Source of the DNA: Guptibacillus algicola
GTDB taxonomy: Bacteria > Bacillota > Bacilli > Bacillales > Guptibacillaceae
Assembly (NCBI RefSeq): GCF_020171805.1
Contig: NZ_JAIVAF010000001.1
Span: 124,001-188,000 of the forward strand
Direction of reading: 5' to 3'
Length of the DNA stretch: 64,000 bases
The notes under the pieces were generated by a model. That model worked only from the letters and a program-made list of their open reading frames with translations. It had not been told where the DNA came from and searched no databases. Shown piece after piece: positions 9,215 through 18,011 of the stretch. The translations under genes were made by a program, and so were the position numbers. Each line of letters starts with the position of its first letter. The stretch's first letter is position 1.

Positions 9215-10101
9215 GACTGATCACTTCCTTTTTCCTTTGTTTCTGTCGGCATTCGGATCGCATTTTCAAGAGTCGGTACTTGCGAGATTATTTTTTTCGC
9301 AAGGTCGACGTTCTTGTTCTGAGGTAGGATAAATACACCGATACGACCATCATCGAGATCTCGTTTGATCAAAGGAACTAATGCCGGAGTCCCAGAGTCA
9401 CGATAAACCCCGAGGGATATAGCAAGATCGTGAAGGATCGCTTGCCTTTGCCCTAAATTTCCGATCGTCATCCTAGCATCAAAGTTCTTTGGACTAATAA
9501 CGAAGCCAAGACCGTGATTTAAGATTTCCTCCTGCCTTTCAGGAATACCTATGTTCATAATATAGATGTTGTCTACATATAACCCTGCACCTTCAAACGA
9601 AAGCTCTGAATGTTCAATCGTTGCGATTTTCCCTAGCTTACTGCCAGTCATGTATTTCTTTGCCACTAGGAAAGAAAGAACTGCGGCAACAAGAGAGGCC
9701 CATATATTTAAAGATAAATATGCAAGAGAGGTTACAAAGGAAATGAAAATAACTAAATAATTCCGTCCTTCGAATGTAACTGCGATCCCTTCAATATAGG
9801 AAGCCCCCCGAGGAACGAGTTCCAATGTATCCATTTCGGTAAGCGTCTTTCGTTCCATATTTCTAACCTCTCTGAATTGAGATGCAGCAAGTGTCAGAAA
9901 AGTAACCGCGGTGAACTCTTCTGACATGATCGATGGAACGACTAAAGCTCCGAGCGCTGCAGCAATAAATCCAAGTGCAAGATGAATGATCATCCCATGA
10001 GGATATGTTGGATATTGACGATAGTCCGTTCTAAACATATAGATACGCGACAACGTACCGATCACGACGCTAAACACGATTGGAATTGTAAACTCGTTCA
10101 T
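9211..10101 (-). CDS. YIEGIA family membrane protein (YphB-like)
   Basis: A 296-residue protein with several hydrophobic segments, including residues 6-25, 40-62 and 140-180. The diagnostic string SYIEGIAVTF lies near residue 120, followed by a soluble C-terminal half with charged motifs. It corresponds by place and length to B. subtilis YphB, a spore-envelope-related protein to my recollection (SeaA). The ATG at 10101 overlaps the TGA of the upstream gene as ATGA; a longer reading frame extends upstream but lies inside yphA. The downstream 61-residue gene is also overlapped, so three genes are translated as a tight unit. Confidence 0.85.
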   Translation of the reverse strand: MNEFTIPIVFSVVIGTLSRIYMFRTDYRQYPTYPHGMIIHLALGFIAAALGALVVPSIMSEEFTAVTFLTLAASQFREVRNMERKTLTEMDTLELVPRGASYIEGIAVTFEGRNYLVIFISFVTSLAYLSLNIWASLVAAVLSFLVAKKYMTGSKLGKIATIEHSELSFEGAGLYVDNIYIMNIGIPERQEEILNHGLGFVISPKNFDARMTIGNLGQRQAILHDLAISLGVYRDSGTPALVPLIKRDLDDGRIGVFILPQNKNVDLAKKIISQVPTLENAIRMPTETKEKGSDQS

Positions 10102-10700
10102 GAATACCCACGTCTTTCTTGATGTTTTTTCAAGACATTTTCTAAGTGGCTTGTTAGTTGAACAAAACCATCCCACATGAATGTGCCCATCACTGAAATC
10201 GCCATGATATCTAACGATACAAACCTTCCGATAACAGAATGGATCCCCATCTGCTGATAGATTACTGACAAGATAATTTCTCCTTGCACGATCGACAGCA
10301 TCAATAAAGCGCACCTTTGCCCTGCTCCTTGAACACTCAAATGAACAATAGTAAATAAGGCTAGCCCTATTGCCCAAGGTGTGTATAAATAGCTAAAAAC
10401 CGGATCGTAAATCGAGAAAAGTTCAATAGATGCGTAGGCTGCTGTTAGCATCAGAACGATTAAGGCAGCGTAGACCTTGTTCATATGCAGCGTTCTCATG
10501 AGTAAGAAATAGCCTAATACCCAACATAATATCAACGCTCCATTCACACTATATAAAGCGACAGAAATCTCCACATTTGCTACACAAAGAATCAAAAGAC
10601 AGAGAATCAAAATCTTTTTGGTGTTTTGAGTTGGCTTAATGAAAAATCCAATAACAACTATACCGATCCAACTAAACCAAACGAATAATGCACCATCCAC
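10098..10700 (-). CDS. yphA: YphA-like integral membrane protein
   Basis: A 200-residue protein with about six hydrophobic segments and little polar sequence between them; the C-terminal tail is basic (KKHQERRGYS). GTG at 10700 is taken as the start because AAGGAG stands 8 bases upstream; a GTG three codons earlier lies too close. It is the first gene of an operon with the YIEGIA protein and its small partner, as in B. subtilis yphA-yphB. No function is evident from sequence. Confidence 0.8.
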   Translation of the reverse strand: MDGALFVWFSWIGIVVIGFFIKPTQNTKKILILCLLILCVANVEISVALYSVNGALILCWVLGYFLLMRTLHMNKVYAALIVLMLTAAYASIELFSIYDPVFSYLYTPWAIGLALFTIVHLSVQGAGQRCALLMLSIVQGEIILSVIYQQMGIHSVIGRFVSLDIMAISVMGTFMWDGFVQLTSHLENVLKKHQERRGYS

Positions 10701-10820
10701 AACGATCACTCCTTACTATGCTCAGTATGGGAAATTTTCTAAGGGATTAGACTTATATTTTTAAAATGTATAAGGTTTCCGATTTTATTTCATCATAATA
10801 AAGCAAAGGAGGAATGAGTT

Positions 10821-10958
10821 ATGGGAACAGACAGACAAGAGAAGAAATTAAAGAAGTCAAAACGCGTGGAGTCTGATCGTGATCAGTCGCTTGAATACCG
10901 TGGAGCTTCTACTATGGAAGGACCTGAACAAGCTAGGAGAAGAAACGGACAAAAGTAA
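10821..10958 (+). CDS. ypzI: YpzI family small protein
   Basis: A 45-residue, highly charged protein that opens MGTDRQEKKLKKSKRVESDR and continues DQSLEYRGAST. This is the YpzI family pattern found next to rpsA in Bacillus. AAAGGAGG lies 9 bases before the ATG. It is one of few plus-strand genes here, convergent with rpsA, sharing the hairpin at 10961-11000 with it. Function unknown; many small hydrophilic proteins of this kind are sporulation products, but nothing here proves that. Confidence 0.85.
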   Translation: MGTDRQEKKLKKSKRVESDRDQSLEYRGASTMEGPEQARRRNGQK

Positions 10959-10960
10959 AG

Positions 10961-11000
10961 AAAAAAACTCTCTGCCGAAAATGGGCAGAGAGCTTTATCA
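10961..11000. terminator. Bidirectional terminator between ypzI and rpsA
   Basis: Nine-base arms CTCTCTGCC and GGCAGAGAG (10968-10992) with A7 on one side and a T-rich tail on the other. It serves rpsA (minus, TTTTTTT after the stem) well and ypzI (plus) more weakly. Confidence 0.85.
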
Positions 11001-11003
11001 TTA

Positions 11004-12149
11004 TTATTTATATTTCTTTAGTTGATCTCCGATCATATCTCCAAGAGAAAACGGGGCATTTCCGTCTCCTTCTTTTTGATACTCTTCAACCTGACTCGAC
11101 ACTTGTTCAGCTTCTAATACTTTAATACTAAGTGAGATACGTTTCTCATCTAGGTTTACATCAAGTACTTTCACTCGAACGGTTTCACCTTCTGATAGTG
11201 CTTCATGAGGTGTGCCGATGTGTTTGTTTGAAATCTCAGAAATGTGTACCAGTCCTTCTACTCCAGGTGCCACTTCAACAAAAGCACCGAAGCTTACAAG
11301 ACGCTTAACAGTTCCCTCGATTTCATCGCCAGCTTTTACTTTGCCTTCGAGTTCTTCCCAAGGTCCAGGCAATGTTTCTTTGATGGATAAAGAGATACGT
11401 TCATTATCTCTATCAACTGATAGGATTTTGACATTTACCTTTTGTCCTTCTGCAACAACTTCAGATGGTGTTTCAACACGGTGATGTGCCATCTGAGAAA
11501 TGTGCACAAGTCCGTCTACTCCACCGATGTCTACAAAAGCACCGAAGTCAGTTAGGCGTTGAACTGTACCTTCAACGATCTGTCCTGCTTGAAGAGAAGC
11601 TAGCGTTTCCTGCTTCTTAACATCCGCTTCTTGTTCTAACACAGCGCGATGAGAAAGAATAACTTTTGATTTCTCAGGGTCAAATTCCACGATCTTAACA
11701 CTTAGGCTTTTACCCTTATAATCAGCAAAGTCTTCGACATAATGGCGCTCCACAAGAGATGCAGGAATAAACCCACGTACTCCAAGGTCAACTACTAATC
11801 CACCTTTAACTACGTCAGCTATTTCTACTTCAAAAGCTTCACTGTTTTGATACTTTGCTTCGAGCTCGTCCCATGCTTTGTCAGCTTCTACTGCTTTCTT
11901 AGAAAGCACTAGCTCATCCTCAGATAATTTGATTACTTTCACTTCTATTTCATCGCCTTCTGAGAGTGCGTCGCTGACTTTTTCGACGTGAAGGCTTGAC
12001 AGTTCGCTGATAGGCAGCACTCCATCAATTTTAAAACCTACATCCACCGATGCGTGTTTCTCCTCGACTTTGGAGATCTTTCCAGTCACCACATCTCCAA
12101 CTTCGAATGATTTGAACTCGGTCATTTCCTGATTCATCTCTTCAACCAT
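11004..12149 (-). CDS. rpsA: 30S ribosomal protein S1 homolog (YpfD)
   Basis: RNA-binding protein with four S1 (OB-fold) domains, each with the GxxxxGxVxxxxxFGAFVxxxx-type pattern. Examples are GQIVEGTVQRLTDFGAFVDI and GDEIEGTVKRLVSFGAFVEV, each followed by GLVHISE/QM. In Firmicutes this shorter S1 is not a stable ribosome subunit like the E. coli protein. Length 381 agrees with B. subtilis YpfD (382). The ATG at 12149 has AAGGAGGAG 7 bases upstream; the TTG two codons earlier is rejected. It follows cmk and plsC, the usual order. Confidence 0.93.
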   Translation of the reverse strand: MVEEMNQEMTEFKSFEVGDVVTGKISKVEEKHASVDVGFKIDGVLPISELSSLHVEKVSDALSEGDEIEVKVIKLSEDELVLSKKAVEADKAWDELEAKYQNSEAFEVEIADVVKGGLVVDLGVRGFIPASLVERHYVEDFADYKGKSLSVKIVEFDPEKSKVILSHRAVLEQEADVKKQETLASLQAGQIVEGTVQRLTDFGAFVDIGGVDGLVHISQMAHHRVETPSEVVAEGQKVNVKILSVDRDNERISLSIKETLPGPWEELEGKVKAGDEIEGTVKRLVSFGAFVEVAPGVEGLVHISEISNKHIGTPHEALSEGETVRVKVLDVNLDEKRISLSIKVLEAEQVSSQVEEYQKEGDGNAPFSLGDMIGDQLKKYK

Positions 12150-12337
12150 TGACAAACTCCTCCTTCAATCCAAAAGAAATAGAACTTTTCAATAATATTT
12201 ATAAAAGCCTTCCACTTACCATCAGCGAAAGAATTTTATGAAAAGTTAATCACCCTTTCCTTTAACTTTCACTAAAATCAGTGAATTTGTCAAGTATCCT
12301 GAAACATTTATTTGTTTTTTTTGAAAATAATGAATGA

Positions 12338-12919
12338 TTAACGATGGGCGTCGATAAGCTCCTGAATTTCTTGCATGATTGCTTGTGTCGCCTTCTTCGC
12401 TGCTCCCTGCTCTTCTCTAAGGGGAGATAGATCTACAGGTTTCCCGTAAACAATCTTCAATTTACCGAACGGTTTGTATGAGCCCATAATCGCACATGGT
12501 ACGACCCTTACCTCAGGACGAAGTGCAAAGAACCCAGCTCCTGACAGCCCTTCTCCAAGCTGGCCAGTTTTGCTTCTTGTCCCTTCAGGAAACAATCCTA
12601 CAACTCCACCGTCTTTCAAAATGCCTATCCCACTTCTAAGAGCTTGCTTATCACTCATTCCCCTCTTCACCGGAAATGCACCGACGTTATCGATCAATTT
12701 ACCTAGCACCGGAATGTTGAACAGCTCTGACTTAGCCATGAAACGAACCTGTCTTGAACACATCGCTCCTACTAGCGGTGGATCGAGATTGTTAATATGA
12801 TTTGAACAAAGAAGAATTCCTTTGTCGGTTGGAAAATTTTCCTCACCAACTACTGTCACTCTGTTAAATAACTTAAAATATACTCGAAACAATCCTCTAC
12901 CTACATCATATAAACTCAC
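12338..12919 (-). CDS. plsC: 1-acyl-sn-glycerol-3-phosphate acyltransferase (PlsC family)
   Basis: Acylates lysophosphatidic acid to phosphatidic acid at the membrane. The HX4D catalytic motif is in CSNHINNLDPP (His at about residue 41), with FPEGTRSKTGQ as the second conserved block (about residues 115-125) and VPCAIMGS further on. The 193-residue length fits the family. It lies 4 bases downstream of cmk and probably shares its transcript; cmk-plsC-rpsA is frequent in Bacillaceae but differs from B. subtilis, which lacks the middle gene. It may be a paralog of a second PlsC elsewhere. Confidence 0.9.
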   Translation of the reverse strand: MSLYDVGRGLFRVYFKLFNRVTVVGEENFPTDKGILLCSNHINNLDPPLVGAMCSRQVRFMAKSELFNIPVLGKLIDNVGAFPVKRGMSDKQALRSGIGILKDGGVVGLFPEGTRSKTGQLGEGLSGAGFFALRPEVRVVPCAIMGSYKPFGKLKIVYGKPVDLSPLREEQGAAKKATQAIMQEIQELIDAHR

Positions 12920-12923
12920 TGAA

Positions 12924-13595
12924 TCAAGCCCTCTCTTTCGCTAGTAGTAGGATATGATGGACTACTTCAGAAATCGTCATTGTCGTGGTATCGATCTCAA
13001 CCGCATCATTTGCCTTCACAAGAGGTGCTACCTCACGTTCTGAATCTCGTTTATCACGAAGTGCAATTTCTTCTTTGATCTGATCGTAATTTGCTTTTAT
13101 GCCATTATCGATCAGCTCTTTGTAACGGCGACCCGCTCTTTCTTCAACAGAAGCACTTAAGAAGACTTTTAACTCTGCTTTAGGAAGCACATGGGTGCCA
13201 ATATCTCTTCCATCCATAACTACTCCGCCTTTTTCAGCTAATAGCTGTTGACGTTTCACCATCTCTATTCGCACTTCACTTTGCCTTGCCACAAAAGAGA
13301 CGTTGTTCGTTACTTCAGAAGAACGAATATCATCGGTTACATCGATGTTGTCTATTAGGACGTGTTGATCTTTCTCTCCGAGTTGAAGATCTATTTCTGT
13401 CTCTTCTAAAAGTTGCTTTAAAACTGGTCCATCTTCAAGGTTTGCATTGTTTTCAATCGCTTTGTACGTGAGAGCACGATACATAGCTCCTGTATCTATA
13501 TATAGAAAAGAAAGCTTATCGGCTACTCTTCTCGCAACCGTGCTCTTTCCAGCTCCTGCTGGTCCATCTATTGCAATATTAATGCTTTTTCTCAT
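12924..13595 (-). CDS. cmk: Cytidylate kinase
   Basis: Phosphorylates CMP and dCMP with ATP. The Walker A reads DGPAGAGKST (about residues 9-18), with DTGAMYRALT next, DGRDIGTHVLP in the middle and the LID region YKELIDNGIKANY. The 224-residue length equals that of B. subtilis Cmk. The ATG at 13595 has GGGGGAAAG 6 bases upstream; the longer reading frame extends upstream without a better site. It heads the cmk-plsC segment. Confidence 0.97.
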   Translation of the reverse strand: MRKSINIAIDGPAGAGKSTVARRVADKLSFLYIDTGAMYRALTYKAIENNANLEDGPVLKQLLEETEIDLQLGEKDQHVLIDNIDVTDDIRSSEVTNNVSFVARQSEVRIEMVKRQQLLAEKGGVVMDGRDIGTHVLPKAELKVFLSASVEERAGRRYKELIDNGIKANYDQIKEEIALRDKRDSEREVAPLVKANDAVEIDTTTMTISEVVHHILLLAKERA

Positions 13596-13653
13596 AGTAA
13601 TCTTTCCCCCATAGTTCATTGGTCACCGTCATAATAATAAAAGGTTCTACAAA

Positions 13654-13687
13654 GTACAAAAAAGCAGGAAATCCTGCTTTTTTGTAC
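13654..13687 (-). terminator. Terminator downstream of ypfB
   Basis: A near-perfect palindrome with AAAAAAGCAGGA and TCCTGCTTTTTT arms. It ends with T6 on either strand and stands between ypfB and cmk, so it should stop transcripts coming from ypeB-ypfB. Confidence 0.88.
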
Positions 13688-13736
13688 TCGAAGTTTCCAA
13701 TTAATCATAACACAATCAAGGGGGACGGTCTATTAA

Positions 13737-13904
13737 CTATTCCCGTTTCGAAGGCATTTGAGTACCGTTAATAACCCCTTCATAATAAAGTGTTTTGCTC
13801 AAGTATATTCGAGCACTTTCTTGTGTTAGAAGAGTCTGAGCAATGAGTAGAAACGCGAACTGAATCACAACTAGCTTGATTAACAGCCGCTCCACATTTC
13901 CCAT
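13737..13904 (-). CDS. ypfB: YpfB-like small membrane protein
   Basis: A 55-residue protein with one N-terminal membrane segment (about residues 8-24, LIKLVVIQFAFLLIAQTLL), then SARIYLSKTLYYEGV. This pattern and the place between ypeB and cmk match B. subtilis YpfB. GAGGTG stands 5 bases before the ATG. ypeB starts on the other side after 12 bases. In B. subtilis the PilZ gene ypfA lies between ypeB and ypfB; here it is missing. Confidence 0.78.
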   Translation of the reverse strand: MGNVERLLIKLVVIQFAFLLIAQTLLTQESARIYLSKTLYYEGVINGTQMPSKRE

Positions 13905-13916
13905 TCGATCACCTCA

Positions 13917-15266
13917 CTAAAGAGCATCGTAGTTCGTTTCCGTGCCATCCATCTTCTCTACTTTTTCTTCTCGTAAGTTCTCTGCATTAATAAAGATTCT
14001 ATACGTTTCATTTTCAATCGTACCCATAAATTCATAACACAATACTTCTTCGCCGAGATCATTTTGGATGACTCCTAAGCCTTCCTCCATAATCTGAACA
14101 CTTTCATTAATTTGCGCTAAAGCTTCTTCACGTGAAATTGCTGGTTTTGAAAGCTTTCGCTCGTGATGGTTCGTTAAATATTCTAACGATTCATAGCCAG
14201 CGATATCGCCATTGTCTAACGCAACCTTAATATGAACAGCATCAGGATAAATAGGAACATCATCCTGTTTGTATACGAATGTAAATACGCCCATCTTGTC
14301 ATATTGACTGCTATCTACGATGACCATATTTGTGATGTCATGTTCTTGCAAGAACTTTTCTGCTTTGGCTGCTGCTTCATTCAAGCTGATTTTCTGCTTG
14401 CCAATCTTACGGTCCATTAAGATCCAGATTGGATGAGCACCTTTTTTCGTTACATCTAGATTGACACTAGATTTGTTTTTCGGATTATCTATTGAAAGAC
14501 TATACGCCTGGTATCCTGCTTTCTTACCAGTTGAGGTAATATCGATCTCTGCATTACTCTCAATATCTAGGTAATCAATCACGACTTTTTTTACTTCTTC
14601 TTCACTTAGCTTCTCACCTTTTACATTCTTATCAAGATTTTCTTTCTTCTCATTCAACTGCGTGACCTCTGGCCCCCAGTTCACATCACTGTATCCTTCG
14701 ACTTGTTTGTCCACCGTCTTAAAGCCATCGATAATGGTATTGTCTTGAGCTTGTTTTTCGGATGCTAATGCCAATTCAACATCCATCCAGCGAAGGTTAT
14801 GATTGATAACCATCGCCTGAACTTTTCGAAGCTCGTCTTTTATTTCAGTTGAGTGTTTATGAAGCTTCTTGAGCGTGTCATACTCATCACTGGATAATGG
14901 TTTTTCATTAAGATCTCTTATTGCTACCCGATAACTAAATTGTCCTATGTTTGATAGAAACTCTTCCGTTTTGTTAAATGGCATAAGCGTTAACGGTAGC
15001 TGACCTACGTCGTTTTGTGCTTCTGAAGTCAACCTCCAAACTTCCGCAAGAGCCGGTGACAAGCGGGCTTGTGAGCTCATCGCAAGAGTGGATCCAATCT
15101 TCTCCTCAAGTGCATCTACATGAAAATTCAATTCATGAAATGCTCGTTGGTAGTTATTTTCAGCATTGATCAACACAGCATTCTTCTCTTGGTGTTCTTT
15201 ATACCCCCAGTAACTCGTCGAAACAACACCAATAGCAAGCGCTCCAATCAAAATCGATCTAATCAT
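13917..15266 (-). CDS. ypeB: Germination protein YpeB
   Basis: Partner of SleB; each is needed for the other to be stable in the dormant spore, and YpeB is processed during germination. The 449 residues open with a membrane anchor (about 4-22, SILIGALAIGVVSTSYWGY). A helical N-terminal domain follows, then three PepSY-like repeats in the C-terminal half (for example LNEAAAKAEKFLQEHDI and SREEALAQINESVQ). It starts 15 bases after the sleB stop, so sleB-ypeB are one operon, expected to be read in the forespore under sigma-G. Confidence 0.96.
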   Translation of the reverse strand: MIRSILIGALAIGVVSTSYWGYKEHQEKNAVLINAENNYQRAFHELNFHVDALEEKIGSTLAMSSQARLSPALAEVWRLTSEAQNDVGQLPLTLMPFNKTEEFLSNIGQFSYRVAIRDLNEKPLSSDEYDTLKKLHKHSTEIKDELRKVQAMVINHNLRWMDVELALASEKQAQDNTIIDGFKTVDKQVEGYSDVNWGPEVTQLNEKKENLDKNVKGEKLSEEEVKKVVIDYLDIESNAEIDITSTGKKAGYQAYSLSIDNPKNKSSVNLDVTKKGAHPIWILMDRKIGKQKISLNEAAAKAEKFLQEHDITNMVIVDSSQYDKMGVFTFVYKQDDVPIYPDAVHIKVALDNGDIAGYESLEYLTNHHERKLSKPAISREEALAQINESVQIMEEGLGVIQNDLGEEVLCYEFMGTIENETYRIFINAENLREEKVEKMDGTETNYDAL

Positions 15267-15281
15267 TTTCGTTCACCTCCA

Positions 15282-16073
15282 CTATTCACAGAAAATATGT
15301 TTTCCGATTCGTTTAATCTGAGGACGGGTCCAAATCCATCCTGAAGTCGCAGTGTTTGGGTTAAAGTAGTACAGCGCTTCTCCTGAAGGATCCCATCCGT
15401 TCACTGCATCTAGTACTGCCTCTTTCGCACGTTCATTAGGCGTAAGCCAAATCTGTCCATCTGAAACTGCTGTAAAAGCACGAGGTTCAAAGATTACACC
15501 AGATACCGTATTTGGAAAAGAAGAGCTCTGAACACGATTCAATATGACAGCAGCCACCGCAACTTGTCCTTCATATGGCTCTCCTCTCGCTTCTCCATAT
15601 ACAGCGTTTGCAATAAGCTTTATATCGTTTTGCGAATAACCTGCAGGCGTATTCTTACCTTGAGTCGCCTTAGAGCCCCCTCCACCGCCTGCCGAGCCAC
15701 CGCCAGCAGTACCACCGCTTTTCCCTTGATTTACCTTTTGCTTGGTCGATGGATCATATTTGGTCGCCTTATTCAGCTTCGCTTTCATCTCAGAACCTAC
15801 TAGTCCATCGACCGTTAACCCAAATTCATATTGGAAGTTTCGAACTGCCCAATACGTACCCCAACCGAATACACCATCTATTTTCCCATTGTAAAAACCA
15901 ATATACTTCAACCTAGACTGAAGCTCGATGACATCGTCACCTATTGCTCCTTTTTGGATCACTTGATTTGAAAATGCATCCGCTTCTTGGTCATGGTCGA
16001 GTACCGTGATGAGCGGTACACACAATAAACCAATCATGAGTGGAATTTTCAATGCATTAAATAACTTCCTCAT
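15282..16073 (-). CDS. sleB: Spore cortex-lytic enzyme SleB
   Basis: Lytic transglycosylase that cleaves muramic-delta-lactam-containing cortex at germination. The 263 residues show a signal sequence (1 to about 33, cut near ADAFS) and a PG_binding_1 domain (about 38-98) with GDDVIELQSRLKYIGFYNG. A Gly/Ser-rich linker follows (about 118-140), then the Hydrolase_2 catalytic domain with NAVYGEARGEPYEGQVAVAA, where the Glu of GEARGE is the catalytic residue of the family. The linker is longer and more Gly-rich than usual. It is followed by ypeB. Confidence 0.97.
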   Translation of the reverse strand: MRKLFNALKIPLMIGLLCVPLITVLDHDQEADAFSNQVIQKGAIGDDVIELQSRLKYIGFYNGKIDGVFGWGTYWAVRNFQYEFGLTVDGLVGSEMKAKLNKATKYDPSTKQKVNQGKSGGTAGGGSAGGGGGSKATQGKNTPAGYSQNDIKLIANAVYGEARGEPYEGQVAVAAVILNRVQSSSFPNTVSGVIFEPRAFTAVSDGQIWLTPNERAKEAVLDAVNGWDPSGEALYYFNPNTATSGWIWTRPQIKRIGKHIFCE

Positions 16074-16160
16074 CGTTTGGACCTCCTGCTCAATATGTAT
16101 TCATGGTTGTAGTTTTTGTATCAAAAGGCATTTTATACAAGTGTTCTTTTAGAGATAAAT

Positions 16161-16189
16161 AAAAAAAGGTGCCACAAAGGCACCTTCTT
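16161..16189 (-). terminator. Intrinsic terminator after prsW
   Basis: Stem AAGGTGCC/GGCACCTT (16167-16187), followed on the minus strand by TTTTTTTATTT. It begins 4 bases after the prsW stop. Confidence 0.88.
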
Positions 16190-16192
16190 CAA

Positions 16193-16882
16193 TCAATTTA
16201 TACTCGCATCTTCTTTTGTTTGCATAAGCTTAGCTTGATTTATATCTGCTACTTTTATTTTTCTAAGACCAATTGACCATAATATCAACATAAAAGGAAT
16301 CATCATATAGATTGTATTATTATTGAACTGGAGGACGAGGTAATTGTACGTACCGTGAAACAAGATTGGGACTAGTAGAGACAACACTATCCATTTTCCA
16401 ACCTTATTTTGTAATGAGAACTTTCCTCGACCAAGGTAAGACCCCATGATCACTCCAAATAACGCATGACTAGAAACAGGTAGCAATGCACGCCACCATG
16501 CTTCTTGAATGCCATATGCAAATAAGAAAAAGACATTCTCTACCGAAGCAAAACCTAGCGAAATAGCCACACCATATACGATTCCGTCATAGAAATCACT
16601 GAATTCTAAGTGGATATACACAGTGAAATAAAAAATAAACCACTTTAAAAACTCCTCAAGCAATCCAGACATAATATATGCTTGGCTAAAAGGAGATTGT
16701 AAGAACTGTTCAACTTTAAAGCCATGCTGAATTACCATTACTGGAAATACTAGCATAGCACCGAATATAAAGCTTCTTACTACTGGCCTTATAGGCTCAG
16801 ATTCATACTGATGGTGCTTTAGATAAAAAAAACAAAGAAGTGCAATACCAGGAGCAATCCCAGCAGTTATAGCCGCTAACAT
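16193..16882 (-). CDS. prsW: Intramembrane protease PrsW
   Basis: Site-1 protease that cleaves the anti-sigma factor RsiW and so activates SigW under envelope stress in B. subtilis. The 229-residue protein has about seven hydrophobic segments. The family motifs are EEFLKWFIFY (the glutamate pair, about residues 71-72), SHALFGVIMG and FHGTYNY, where Glu and His residues form the active site. It is encoded between sleB and the divergent ansA. GGGGAAAG precedes the ATG. Confidence 0.93.
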   Translation of the reverse strand: MLAAITAGIAPGIALLCFFYLKHHQYESEPIRPVVRSFIFGAMLVFPVMVIQHGFKVEQFLQSPFSQAYIMSGLLEEFLKWFIFYFTVYIHLEFSDFYDGIVYGVAISLGFASVENVFFLFAYGIQEAWWRALLPVSSHALFGVIMGSYLGRGKFSLQNKVGKWIVLSLLVPILFHGTYNYLVLQFNNNTIYMMIPFMLILWSIGLRKIKVADINQAKLMQTKEDASIN

Positions 16883-17004
16883 AGGCTTTCCCCATTTCTA
16901 CACGGTAGATGATGAAAAAGCAATTTTCCAATACCTATACTTTTATTATCGTACCATGTTACTTTATTTATGGAAACTAAATAAAAATGTGTCGAGGTGA
17001 GATT

Positions 17005-17976
17005 TTGAGTAAAATTCTTGTGTTACATACTGGCGGAACAATCGCAATGGAGGAAAATGGAAAATCAGGAGCCGTGAGCCCTGGTGAGCGAAACCCTCTT
17101 AACGCAACATTAAGTGACCTCATTCATGATGTAGATATCATTGTTGATGACTTTATAAACATCCCTTCTCCACATATGAGTCCAGAGTTAATGTTCAACA
17201 TAGCAGAACGTATTGAAAACAGAATAAAAAAAGAGCATATCAGTGGTGTGGTGGTTACCCATGGCACCGATACACTAGAAGAGACAGCCTATTTACTCGA
17301 TTTAATACTACAAACTGATTTACCTGTGGTAATGACTGGAGCGATGCGATCAAGCAATGAGATTGGATCAGACGGTCCTTATAACCTCATATCATCATTA
17401 AAAGTAGCATGTTGCGAAGAAGCCAAAGGAAAAGGTGTACTCGTTGTGCTGAACGATGAAATACACACAGCAAAGAACGTTACTAAAACACACACGAGCA
17501 ACGTGTCAACATTCCAAAGCCCGCAGTATGGACCAATCGGAATCGTTACAAAACAAAGGGTGCATTTTCATCATACTTTAACAAACCGAGACAGGTATCA
17601 CATATCGAAGTTAAGTAAGAAGGTCATGCTTCTGAAAGCATACGCAGGGATGGATTCACAGCTTTTACTCGCTGCAGGTGAACTTGGCATTAACGGAATC
17701 GTAATTGAAGCTCTAGGACAAGGAAACCTCCCCCCTGAGACGATTGAAGGCATTAAACAGCTAAGAAAAAAAGGCATCGCAGTTGTGATGGTTTCTCGCT
17801 GTTTCAATGGAATCGTTCAAGATGTGTATGGATATGAAGGTGGAGGCAAGCACCTTAAAGAGCTTGGCGTCGTTTTCTCAAACGGTTTGAACGGACAAAA
17901 AGCAAGGTTAAAACTACTCGTCGCTCTAGAAGCCACAGAAGACATAAAAGAATTACAACAACTATTTCTTAGATAA
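17005..17976 (+). CDS. ansA: L-asparaginase, type I
   Basis: Hydrolyses L-asparagine to aspartate and ammonia in the cytoplasm. The nucleophile region is LHTGGTIAM near the N-terminus, and the second active-site block is VVTHGTDTLEETAY. Length 323 fits the family (329 in B. subtilis). The TTG at 17005 is the likely start since GAGGTG stands 5 bases upstream; an upstream ATG at 16987 sits before the ribosome binding site. It is monocistronic and divergent from prsW, and at its 3' end a copy of the dispersed repeat family has inserted after the terminator. Confidence 0.95.
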   Translation: MSKILVLHTGGTIAMEENGKSGAVSPGERNPLNATLSDLIHDVDIIVDDFINIPSPHMSPELMFNIAERIENRIKKEHISGVVVTHGTDTLEETAYLLDLILQTDLPVVMTGAMRSSNEIGSDGPYNLISSLKVACCEEAKGKGVLVVLNDEIHTAKNVTKTHTSNVSTFQSPQYGPIGIVTKQRVHFHHTLTNRDRYHISKLSKKVMLLKAYAGMDSQLLLAAGELGINGIVIEALGQGNLPPETIEGIKQLRKKGIAVVMVSRCFNGIVQDVYGYEGGGKHLKELGVVFSNGLNGQKARLKLLVALEATEDIKELQQLFLR

Positions 17977-17988
17977 GACCAAAAAGAA

Positions 17989-18011
17989 AAAGCCTATATT
18001 AGATAGGCTTT
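17989..18011 (+). terminator. Left terminator copy flanking repeat element copy 1 (direct repeat)
   Basis: Hairpin AGCCTAT-ATTAG-ATAGGCT followed by TTT, 12 bases past the ansA stop. The same 23 bases recur, with two changes, at 18408-18430 on the other side of the element. Confidence 0.75.

Noticed and set aside
10101-10377. N-terminal extension of the YIEGIA protein to 388 residues
   Set aside because: The extension is an out-of-frame reading of yphA; the ATG at 10101 with ATGA overlap gives the normal family length.
16074-16140. Sigma-G promoter for sleB
   Set aside because: Expected from biology, but no -35/-10 pair with proper spacing could be found by eye; not annotated.
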